Positions 53,587-61,014 of a stretch of 64,000 bases of DNA are shown piece by piece. This DNA is from CAWDCV01 sp963728125. Lineage in GTDB: Bacteria; Actinomycetota; Actinomycetes; CAWDCV01. The notes below the pieces were generated by a model. It did no database searches. It saw only the letters and a program-made list of their open reading frames with translations, and was not told the origin of the DNA. How positions within the stretch are numbered: the stretch's first letter is position 1; each line of letters opens with the position of its first letter. Made by a program: the position numbers and the translations under genes. The stretch lies in contig CAVSIZ010000010.1 in the NCBI GenBank assembly GCA_963728125.1, positions 1 to 64,000 on the forward strand, given 5' to 3'.

Positions 53587-54384
53587 CTAGGGCGCAGCGC
53601 GTGCCGCCCACCGAGATCCATTTCGGTCGAGCAGCAGGGGCAGGCCGAAGCATTCAGACAGCGAAGCGCTGGTCAGGGCGTACTCGAGGGGTCCCTGCGT
53701 CACCACTTTCCCCTCCCGCAGAAGCAGCACGTGCGTGAAGCCGCTCGGGATCTCCTCGACGTGGTGGGTCACTAGCACCATCGCGGGCGCCTCGTCGTCC
53801 TCCGCCACGGCAGCGAGCCTGCGCACCAGGTCCTCCCTGCCGCCAAGGTCGAGCCCTGCCGCCGGTTCATCGAGCAAAAGCAGCTCCGGGTCGGTCATCA
53901 GCGCTCGCGCGATCTGAACCCGCTTGCGCTCCCCCTCCGACAGCGTGCCGAACCGGCGAGACCGCAGCGATGCGACACCGAGCTGCCGCAGCAACTGCCC
54001 GGCGCGATCCCGATCGGTCCCGTCGTACGACTCGCGCCAGCGACCCACGACGGCGTACGAGGCTGTCACCACGACGTCCGCGACCCGCTCCTCTGCCGGG
54101 ATTCGCTCTGCGAGCACCGCGCTGGTCAACCCGATGCGCGGTCGCAGCTCGAACACATCGACGCCGCCGAGTTGCTCGCCCAGCACCGTGACCTCACCGC
54201 TGGTCGGAAACAGCTGCGCCGCCGCCACCTGGAGCAGCGTGGTCTTGCCCGCTCCATTCGGTCCGAGGATGACCCAGCGGTCGCCCTCCTCGACGTCCCA
54301 GTCGATCCCGTCCAGCAGCCGCGAGCGTTGCCGTACCACGCTGACGTTCCGCAGCCGGATCACGTCAGCGGTCGGCGCGGGCAC
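53587..54384 (-). CDS. ABC transporter ATP-binding protein
   Basis: A 265-aa ATPase with Walker A LGPNGAGKTTLLQVAAAQ, signature LSEGERKRVQIARALMTDPE, Walker B LLLLDEPAAGLDLGG and H-loop LVTHHVEEI. No permease is adjacent. Solo ATPases of this form (ModF/YlmA-like) may serve a distant transporter or another role. The GTG lies 6 nt after TAGGTT on its strand, again leaderless type. Confidence 0.87.
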   Translation of the reverse strand: MPAPTADVIRLRNVSVVRQRSRLLDGIDWDVEEGDRWVILGPNGAGKTTLLQVAAAQLFPTSGEVTVLGEQLGGVDVFELRPRIGLTSAVLAERIPAEERVADVVVTASYAVVGRWRESYDGTDRDRAGQLLRQLGVASLRSRRFGTLSEGERKRVQIARALMTDPELLLLDEPAAGLDLGGREDLVRRLAAVAEDDEAPAMVLVTHHVEEIPSGFTHVLLLREGKVVTQGPLEYALTSASLSECFGLPLLLDRNGSRWAARAAP

Positions 54385-54436
54385 GGCCAGAACCTATCGG
54401 TCGGCTTCGGTGGTCACGTGCGCTTACCCTGCTGCC

Positions 54437-55210
54437 ATGGTTGCCGTCCCGCGCTCCGCACGCCTCGTCGCGTGGGGCAACGCGTGGCTTCGCGGCAGCA
54501 CCAGCCTGGACGAGGCGGCGGCCCGTGTCTGCGGGTCGGATGAACCGCACCGCGTCCACGGTCTCCCGGGACAGTTGGACCCCTTGGCGATGACCGTCGC
54601 ACTGGGTCGGCTACGCGGTTGGGGCGTCGAGTCGTTCCGCCTCGCGCTGCCCGTCGCGGGTGACCCGCTCGGGTTGTGTGGCCCCGCGGAATTCACCCGC
54701 CGGGCCGTCGACGTTGGCGAAGCCGTGCTCGCGGTGGGCGACAACGAGGCGATCGGCCTGGTCCCCGACATCGCTGTGCACGGTCCGAATGGCGACACGA
54801 TCGCCACCGTTCGGTGGGACGCCGAGCCTGTTCACTGCCCCGCGGGTATCCCGCTGCCCACGGTTGCCGAGGCCGACCGCGAGCTCAGTGAGACGCTGCG
54901 CGACGCCACCGCCCGGCTCGCGGCACTCGACGTGGCGCGCTGGCGACCAGAATTGGCGGAGGCCCTGGTTGCGGTCCGCCGACTCGGCGCCGACGGCGAC
55001 GCACTCGCACCCGGCTACCCACCGCGTGCCGTCCAGCTGCTCGCATCGGCGCGCCGACTGGCGGCGGTCGCTGCGCTGGCCCAAGTCGACGACGGCGCAA
55101 GCGTGTCGGCCGGAGACATGGCGGCCCGCCGCGATGCGTTGCGCCCGCTGGAGCGCGCCACCCGGCGCGCCCAGGTCGCGGCATACAACGCGGTCCTCGA
55201 ACCGTCGTGA
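54437..55210 (+). CDS. conserved actinobacterial hypothetical protein
   Basis: A 257-aa protein without a recognised domain: SARLVAWGNAWLRGSTSLDE, PLAMTVALGRLRGWGVESFR, LALPVAGDPLGLCGPAEFTR, then helices with RRDALRPLERATRRAQVAAY. No signal or membrane segment is seen. The ATG lies 6 nt after TACCCT, opposite the ABC gene's own leaderless start. The function is unknown. Confidence 0.7.
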   Translation: MVAVPRSARLVAWGNAWLRGSTSLDEAAARVCGSDEPHRVHGLPGQLDPLAMTVALGRLRGWGVESFRLALPVAGDPLGLCGPAEFTRRAVDVGEAVLAVGDNEAIGLVPDIAVHGPNGDTIATVRWDAEPVHCPAGIPLPTVAEADRELSETLRDATARLAALDVARWRPELAEALVAVRRLGADGDALAPGYPPRAVQLLASARRLAAVAALAQVDDGASVSAGDMAARRDALRPLERATRRAQVAAYNAVLEPS

Positions 55211-55257
55211 TAGCCGACGTGGCCGCTGTGGCGACCATGGGCGACTCGAGCATGTCG

Positions 55258-56064
55258 TCAGCGCTCCGGCGACACCGAGCGGAGCAGCTCGAGGATGTGC
55301 GGCAGCAGTAGGTCGTCTGCTTCGTAGAACGCGGAGATGTGCGAGTGGCCGGCCAACGAGACGAATTTTGCGCCGGGAATCTCCGCTGCCGCTCGCCGGG
55401 CGTCGTCGTGCATCTCGTCCGCCTCGCCAGCACAGATCAGGCATGGCAGGCGCCACGTGCTGAGGTCGGCCGAGACGGGGCCTTCGGCTTGGACGGATCG
55501 CCATGCCGCTTCGAGGGCCGCCGGATCGTTCTTCTCCAGCGTCCAGGTTCGCGCCGGCTCGGGAAATCGATAGCCAAGCGCTAGCTCGAACACCTCGACG
55601 AATCCCCGCATGCCCCTCTCACGCGACGCGGCGATGGCGTCTGCAACCGCACTCGCGGTCGGCGAGTCGAAGTTCCATGCGTACGGCTGGTTGCCGCAGA
55701 GGACGAGCGACAGCACGCGTTCCGGCGCCCGCTCGCCGAGCGCATAGCCGAGCCGGGCACCCCAGGACGAGCCCAGGAAGTGCACCCGTTCGATGCCCAG
55801 GGCATCGAGAACCGCAACAGCGTCTCCGACCCGGGTTGACAGCGCGTAGGCCCTCGCGTCGTGCGGCCTGTCGCTTCTGCCCTGACCACGATGATCGGCA
55901 AAGATCAGCCGGAACTCGCCGGTGAGGGCTTGAGCGAGGCGCGACGCCTTCGCGACCTCCAGTGGGTCCGCGAAGCCGCTGTAGAACACGACGGCCGGGG
56001 CAGCGCCTCCCGAGTCCTCGACGTACGTCCGGATGCCGTCCATGGGATTCGTCGCGTACGGCAC
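55258..56064 (-). CDS. alpha/beta-hydrolase
   Basis: A 268-aa hydrolase. The nucleophile elbow is VHFLGSSWGARLGYALGER (Ser), the acid lies in CLICAGEADEMHDDARRAA, and the His is in FVSLAGHSHISAFYEADD. The cap is small. GTG 56064 is chosen because GGAGGGAG lies 7 nt upstream and the domain begins soon after. The substrate is unknown. Confidence 0.85.
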   Translation of the reverse strand: MPYATNPMDGIRTYVEDSGGAAPAVVFYSGFADPLEVAKASRLAQALTGEFRLIFADHRGQGRSDRPHDARAYALSTRVGDAVAVLDALGIERVHFLGSSWGARLGYALGERAPERVLSLVLCGNQPYAWNFDSPTASAVADAIAASRERGMRGFVEVFELALGYRFPEPARTWTLEKNDPAALEAAWRSVQAEGPVSADLSTWRLPCLICAGEADEMHDDARRAAAEIPGAKFVSLAGHSHISAFYEADDLLLPHILELLRSVSPER

Positions 56065-56163
56065 AGTGTTCTCCCTCCCACCAGCCAAGTGATTCCACCC
56101 ATCGCGCGACACGCCGGCGAGTTCCGTGTCTTGTATCACTCGATCATGGCGCGCAGGGCCTGG

Positions 56164-56802
56164 CTAGGAGGACGCGGCGCCGTTGCGGACCGCCCAGAGC
56201 GCGGCTTGCGTCCGATCTTGGACGCCGAGCTTGAGCAGGATGTTGCTGACGTGCGTCTTGACGGTCTTCTCGGAGACGACGAGCGCGCGGGCGATCTCGC
56301 GATTGGACCGGCCCTGGGCGAGCTCACGCAGGACGTCCCCCTCCCGCTCGGTCAAGCCGCCCGAGCCCGACGACGAGCCTGCGCCGCCCGCCACGAGCAC
56401 CGCCGCCACATCGTCCGCGAGCAGCGTCTGACCGGCGTGCACGCTGCGAATCCCCTGCGCCAACGATGAGGGCTCCACGTCCTTGTACACATAGCCCGCC
56501 GCGCCCGCCCGCATCGCCGGTAGGACGGCTTCCGGCTGCGTGAAGCTGGTGACGACCAACACCCGCGCCGCATCGCCGCGCGCCCGCATCGCCTGGAGCA
56601 CCTCCACCCCGGACATGCCCGGCATCTGCAGGTCCAACAGGACGACATCCGGCTTGATCTCAGAGATCAGCGCGAGTGCAGCATCGCCGTCGCCTGCCTC
56701 GCCGACGACGACGATGTCGTCCTGCACCTCGAGGAACGCGCGCAGCCCCTGCCGCACCACGAGGTGGTCGTCCACGAGGAGGACGCCGATCGGGTCAGGC
56801 AT
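56164..56802 (-). CDS. NarL/LuxR-family response regulator
   Basis: A 212-aa protein. The receiver domain has phospho-acceptor Asp in DVVLLDLQMPGMSGVEV and Lys in GYVYKDVEPSSLA. The C-terminal LuxR helix-turn-helix reads LTEREGDVLRELAQGRSNRE and VVSEKTVKTHVSNILLKLG. It overlaps the kinase gene by 8 nt and is its partner. Confidence 0.93.
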   Translation of the reverse strand: MPDPIGVLLVDDHLVVRQGLRAFLEVQDDIVVVGEAGDGDAALALISEIKPDVVLLDLQMPGMSGVEVLQAMRARGDAARVLVVTSFTQPEAVLPAMRAGAAGYVYKDVEPSSLAQGIRSVHAGQTLLADDVAAVLVAGGAGSSSGSGGLTEREGDVLRELAQGRSNREIARALVVSEKTVKTHVSNILLKLGVQDRTQAALWAVRNGAASS

Positions 56803-57943
56803 CTGGCACCTCGAGTCTGACCTGCGTGCCGGACCCCGGCGCGGACCGTACGGAGAGCGAGCCCCCGACCCCTGCCGCCCGGTCGCGCATCGACACGAGC
56901 CCGAGCCGCCGCGACGCCCGGCTGGCCGCCTCGACGTCGAAGCCGGACCCGTCGTCGATCACCTCGAGCAACAACGTCGACCCCACGACCGAGAGACGAA
57001 CGGTCACCATCGATGGGCCGCCGTGACGCAGCGCGTTGTGCATCGCCTCTTGGGCGATTCGCAGCACGGCGTCCTCCACGTCCGCGGGCAGCCGCGGCAG
57101 AGTCCCGGCATCCAGCCGGACGCGAGCAGTGTGAACACGGTCGAGGACGTCGACGTGCTTCGCGAGCGTCGCGACCAGGCCGTCGTCGACAAGCTCCGCG
57201 GGCCGGAGCGCGTCGATCACGGAACGCAGCTCACGCAACGCCGATCCGGATAGTTCAGCCACCCGCGCCACCTGTTCTGCTGCGCGCGCCGGGTCCCGAG
57301 TTGCCACCGTGGCGGCCGCCTCAGCGGTCAGCCGCAGGCTGAACAGCTTCTGCGCGACCGCGTCGTGCAGCTCCCGAGCGATACGAGTGCGCTCCTCGAT
57401 GATCGTCAGCTCGCGGCTGCGCTCGTACAGCCGCGCGTGCCGGAGCCCAATGCCCGCATGGGCCGCCAGCAGCGTCATCAGGTACTCGTCGTCCTCGGTG
57501 AAGCTCGCGCCATCGCACTTGTTCGCGACGTAGATCGCACCGAGGACCTCGTCGTCGGCAACGATGGGGACACCGAGGAACGACGTCAGCACCGGGTGCG
57601 CCGCCGGCCACCACTCGAACCGGTCGTCGGTACGGATGTCATCCGTGCGATACGGCGTACGCCGCTGCAGGAGGACGCCGAGCAGTCCATGGCCACGCGG
57701 CGCCGGCCCAATGGCCTTCCACTGCGCGTCCGTCACTCCGGCGGTGACGAACTGCTGGAACAGTCCCTCCTCGTCAGGCACCCCGAGCGCCGCGTAGCGG
57801 GCTCCCGCCAGGGTGCGGGCGGCCTCGACGATGGTCCGGAGCACGGACTCCACCTCGAGATCCGACGCGACCGCAAGCGCCGCCTCGCTCAGCGCGGCCA
57901 GCTCGGGCGCTCGCGAGCGACCGCGAAGCGTCGCGTCGGTCAC
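56795..57943 (-). CDS. GAF-domain sensor histidine kinase
   Basis: A 382-aa soluble kinase. The GAF domain (about residues 28-170; PRGHGLLGVLLQRRTPYRTD, FLGVPIVADDEVLGAIYVAN) is followed by HisKA_3 (TRIARELHDAVAQKLFSLRL, phospho-His) and an HATPase (VLRIAQEAMHNALRHGGPS, LEVIDDGSGFDVEAASR). It has no TM segment, so it senses a cytoplasmic signal. The GAF shows no obvious heme Cys/His signature. The GTG lies 6 nt after a TAGCGT box. Confidence 0.92.
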   Translation of the reverse strand: MTDATLRGRSRAPELAALSEAALAVASDLEVESVLRTIVEAARTLAGARYAALGVPDEEGLFQQFVTAGVTDAQWKAIGPAPRGHGLLGVLLQRRTPYRTDDIRTDDRFEWWPAAHPVLTSFLGVPIVADDEVLGAIYVANKCDGASFTEDDEYLMTLLAAHAGIGLRHARLYERSRELTIIEERTRIARELHDAVAQKLFSLRLTAEAAATVATRDPARAAEQVARVAELSGSALRELRSVIDALRPAELVDDGLVATLAKHVDVLDRVHTARVRLDAGTLPRLPADVEDAVLRIAQEAMHNALRHGGPSMVTVRLSVVGSTLLLEVIDDGSGFDVEAASRASRRLGLVSMRDRAAGVGGSLSVRSAPGSGTQVRLEVPDA

Positions 57944-58065
57944 GTTCGCACGCTACCCGCGGCCGATCGCGGCGGCGTCGGGCCGACGACCTAGGTCCAG
58001 CGGCGCAGACGAGGTCGTTCGAGCGCCCGATTCCTCGCGACAAGATCGTTCCTAGCGTCGCTCTC

Positions 58066-58770
58066 ATGACGCAACCTGTGGCACTCGTGACCGGCGCCTC
58101 CCGCGGACTCGGCCTCGCCCTTGCCGCTGGCCTCGCCGCACGCGGCTGGGCCCTCGTGATCGACGCGCGGGACGGCGCAACGCTCGAGCACGCGCACCGG
58201 CTCCTGCCTTCATCGGTCGTGGCCCTCCCCGGCGACGTCACCGATGCCGGACATCGAGAGCAGCTCCTGCGCGCCGTCGACGAGCTCGGCGATCTCCGGC
58301 TGCTCGTCAACAACGCCAGCACCCTCGGCGTCAGCCCGCTGCGGACGCTGGCGACCTATCCGCTCGACCAGCTCAGCCATGTCTTCGCGGTCAACGTCGT
58401 CGCACCGCTCGCCCTCATTCAGGCGGCGCTCCCCCGGCTGCGCACCACCGGTGGCGCGATCGTCAACGTGACCTCTGACGCCGCGGTGGAGGCGTACTCG
58501 GGCTGGGGTGGCTACGGCCTGTCCAAGGCAGCGCTCGAGCAGGCATCGCACGTCCTGTCTGTCGAAGAGCCGGACGTACGCGTGTGGTGGGTCGACCCCG
58601 GTGACCTGCGCACCGCGATGCACCAGGCGGCGTTCCCCGGCGAGGACATCTCCGATCGGCCGTTGCCCGAGACGGTGGTTCCTGCATTCCTGCGGCTTCT
58701 CGAGGCGCGACCGCTGAGCGGCCGGCACCGGCTCGCCGACCTGCTCCAACCGGCCGGAACGGGCGCGTGA
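58066..58770 (+). CDS. short-chain dehydrogenase/reductase
   Basis: A 234-aa SDR with VALVTGASRGLGLALAAGL, LLVNNASTLGVSPLRTL and catalytic YGLSK in SGWGGYGLSKAALEQASHV. The substrate is unknown. The ATG lies 7 nt after TAGCGT (58053-58058). It overlaps queA by 4 nt, an arrangement that might only reflect shared expression. Confidence 0.85.
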   Translation: MTQPVALVTGASRGLGLALAAGLAARGWALVIDARDGATLEHAHRLLPSSVVALPGDVTDAGHREQLLRAVDELGDLRLLVNNASTLGVSPLRTLATYPLDQLSHVFAVNVVAPLALIQAALPRLRTTGGAIVNVTSDAAVEAYSGWGGYGLSKAALEQASHVLSVEEPDVRVWWVDPGDLRTAMHQAAFPGEDISDRPLPETVVPAFLRLLEARPLSGRHRLADLLQPAGTGA

Positions 58771-59789
58771 TCACGACCTTCGTCCTGCCACCAGAGCTGG
58801 AGGCGTCCGAACCCGCCGAGGTACGCGGGCGCGGTCGCGACGACGTCCGCCTCCTCGTCGGCAGGCGCGGCACGAACGAGGTCGAGCACCGCCACTTCCG
58901 TGAGCTCCCCTCGCTGCTCAGACCCGCCGACGTCCTCGTCGTCAACACGTCAGCGACCCTCCCCGCCGCCGTCGACGCCGACCTCGACGGCGAGCGACTC
59001 GTCGTCCACTTCTCCAGCCCACTTCCGGACGGCACCTGGACCGTCGAGTTGCGCTCGCCTCAGCCGGGCGGCACCACCCGACCACACCCCGGCGGCCGCG
59101 CAGGGACAAAACTCGAGCTACCTGGTGGCGCAGTGCTGACACTGCTGGCGCCGTACTCCACCGATCGGCTCTGGGTCGCGCGTGTCGACAGCGACGTTCT
59201 CGGGTACCTGGCGCGGTTCGGTCGGCCCATCCGGTACGGGTACGTCAAGAACGACTGGCCGCTGTCCGCCTACAGCACGATCTTCGGGACCGACCCCGGC
59301 AGCGCGGAGATGCCCAGCGCCAGCCGCCCCTTCACGCGAGCCATCCTGGATCGACTGAGGTCCGCGGGAGTCGTCCTCGCTCCCGTTCTGCTGCATGCGG
59401 GTGTCGCGTCGCCGGAGGCGCGGGAGAAGCCGTCGCCGGAGCGGTACGCCGTGACATCGAGAACCGCTGCCATCGTCCGCCGGGCTCGAGAGAACGGGGA
59501 TCGCATCCTGGCGATCGGCACTACCGCCGTCCGCGCGCTCGAGTCGTCCGTCGACACCAGCGGAGAAGTGCGCGCGTCGCGCGGCTGGACCGATCTCGTC
59601 GTCTCCCCGGACCGAGGGGTCCGGGTCGTCGACGGACTGCTGACGGGATTCCACGAGCCGCAGGCGTCCCATCTGCAGATGCTCGAAGCAATCGCCGGTG
59701 CGCCGCTTCTCGAACGCTGCTACGACGCGGCGCTGCGTGAGGGCTACCTGTTCCACGAGTTCGGGGACGTGAACCTGCTCCTCCCATGA
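58767..59789 (+). CDS. queA: QueA-like S-adenosylmethionine:tRNA ribosyltransferase-isomerase
   Basis: A 340-aa protein of the QueA family: LRPADVLVVNTSATLPAAVD, GRPIRYGYVKNDWPLSAYST, EMPSASRPFTRAILDRL, GVVLAPVLLHAGVASPEA and FHEPQASHLQMLEAIAG. The last motif is usual in the family. QueA makes epoxyqueuosine in tRNA. No tgt or queG is in the window, and actinobacterial copies vary from the classical enzyme, so the substrate may differ. Confidence 0.83.
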   Translation: MITTFVLPPELEASEPAEVRGRGRDDVRLLVGRRGTNEVEHRHFRELPSLLRPADVLVVNTSATLPAAVDADLDGERLVVHFSSPLPDGTWTVELRSPQPGGTTRPHPGGRAGTKLELPGGAVLTLLAPYSTDRLWVARVDSDVLGYLARFGRPIRYGYVKNDWPLSAYSTIFGTDPGSAEMPSASRPFTRAILDRLRSAGVVLAPVLLHAGVASPEAREKPSPERYAVTSRTAAIVRRARENGDRILAIGTTAVRALESSVDTSGEVRASRGWTDLVVSPDRGVRVVDGLLTGFHEPQASHLQMLEAIAGAPLLERCYDAALREGYLFHEFGDVNLLLP

Positions 59790-59811
59790 GCTGGATAGCG
59801 TGGACGGCACC

Positions 59812-61014
59812 ATGGCTGCGCAGCGCACTCTGCTCGTCACGCTCACCGGACGCGACCGTCCCGGCGTGACGTCCGCTCTGTTCAGCGCGGTCGAGCCGTA
59901 TGGAGTGGAGGTCATCGACGTCGAGCAGGTCGTGATCCGGGGGCGTCTCGTCCTTGGCGTGCTCCTCACAGCAGGCGACGACGAGCAGGCGATGCAGCGC
60001 GCGGTCCTCGACGTCGGGACCGAGCTCGACATGGAGGTCGACGTTGTCGCCGGCTCCGGGGACGCCGCTCCCCGCGACATCGGCCGGTCGCACGTCACCG
60101 TGCTCGCGGCCCCGCTACGACCCGAAGCAGTCGCCGGGATTGCGGGACGAATCGCCGCGTGCGGCGCCAATATCGACCGCATCGTCCGGCTGGCGTCGTA
60201 CCCGGTGACCTGCCTCGAGCTCGAGGTGTCCGGAGCCGATCCCGACCTGTTGCGCGTCGAGCTCGCCGCCGAAGCCGTCACCCGGTCGGTGGACGTCGCC
60301 GTCCAGCGCTCTGGCCTGTATCGCCGCGCCAAGCGCCTCATCGTGATGGACGTCGACTCGACGCTGATCCAGGACGAGGTCATCGAGTTGCTCGGCACCC
60401 ACGCGGGTTGCGCGAGCGAGGTGGCCCGGGTCACCGAGGAGGCGATGCGCGGCCAGCTCGACTTCGCGGCGTCGCTGCGGGCCCGGGTTGCGCTCCTGGC
60501 CGGGTTGGACGCGGCCGTCCTCGACGAGGTACGCCGCGCGGTGCGGCTCGCCCCCGGCGCGCGCACCCTGGTCCGGACCCTCAAGCGATTGGACTACCGC
60601 TTCGCGATCGTCAGCGGCGGATTCCACCAGGTGACCGACGAGCTGGCGACCGATCTCGGCATCGACTACGCCGCCGCCAACACCCTCGAAGTCGTTGACG
60701 GTCGGCTCACCGGTCGGCTGGTCGGGCCCATCCTCGACCGGGCGGGCAAAGCGGCGGCCCTCGAGCGCTTCGCTCGCGAGGCTGGCGTACCGCTGAGCCA
60801 GACGGTTGCCATCGGCGACGGCGCGAACGACCTGGACATGATCGCGCGCGCTGGTCTGGGCATCGCCTTCAATGCCAAGCCGGCGGTACGGGAAGCGGCC
60901 GACGCGACGGTGACCGTTCCCTACCTCGACGCGATCCTGTACCTGCTCGGCATCTCCCGCGAGGACGTGGAGGCGGCCGATGCCGCGGACCTGGCCTCGG
61001 GCGTGACGGGCTAG
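59812..61014 (+). CDS. serB: phosphoserine phosphatase with ACT domains
   Basis: A 400-aa protein. Two N-terminal ACT-like domains (RTLLVTLTGRDRPGVTSALF, then SHVTVLAAPLRPEAVAGI) precede an HAD phosphatase. The phosphatase has nucleophile LIVMDVDSTLIQDEVIELLG, FAIVSGGFHQVTDELA and the metal site AIGDGANDLDMIARAG. It makes serine, with likely allosteric control by the ACT part. ATG 59812 is chosen. GTG 59800 overlaps the TAGCGT box and is less likely. The stop shares CTAG with the convergent regulator. Confidence 0.9.
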   Translation: MAAQRTLLVTLTGRDRPGVTSALFSAVEPYGVEVIDVEQVVIRGRLVLGVLLTAGDDEQAMQRAVLDVGTELDMEVDVVAGSGDAAPRDIGRSHVTVLAAPLRPEAVAGIAGRIAACGANIDRIVRLASYPVTCLELEVSGADPDLLRVELAAEAVTRSVDVAVQRSGLYRRAKRLIVMDVDSTLIQDEVIELLGTHAGCASEVARVTEEAMRGQLDFAASLRARVALLAGLDAAVLDEVRRAVRLAPGARTLVRTLKRLDYRFAIVSGGFHQVTDELATDLGIDYAAANTLEVVDGRLTGRLVGPILDRAGKAAALERFAREAGVPLSQTVAIGDGANDLDMIARAGLGIAFNAKPAVREAADATVTVPYLDAILYLLGISREDVEAADAADLASGVTG

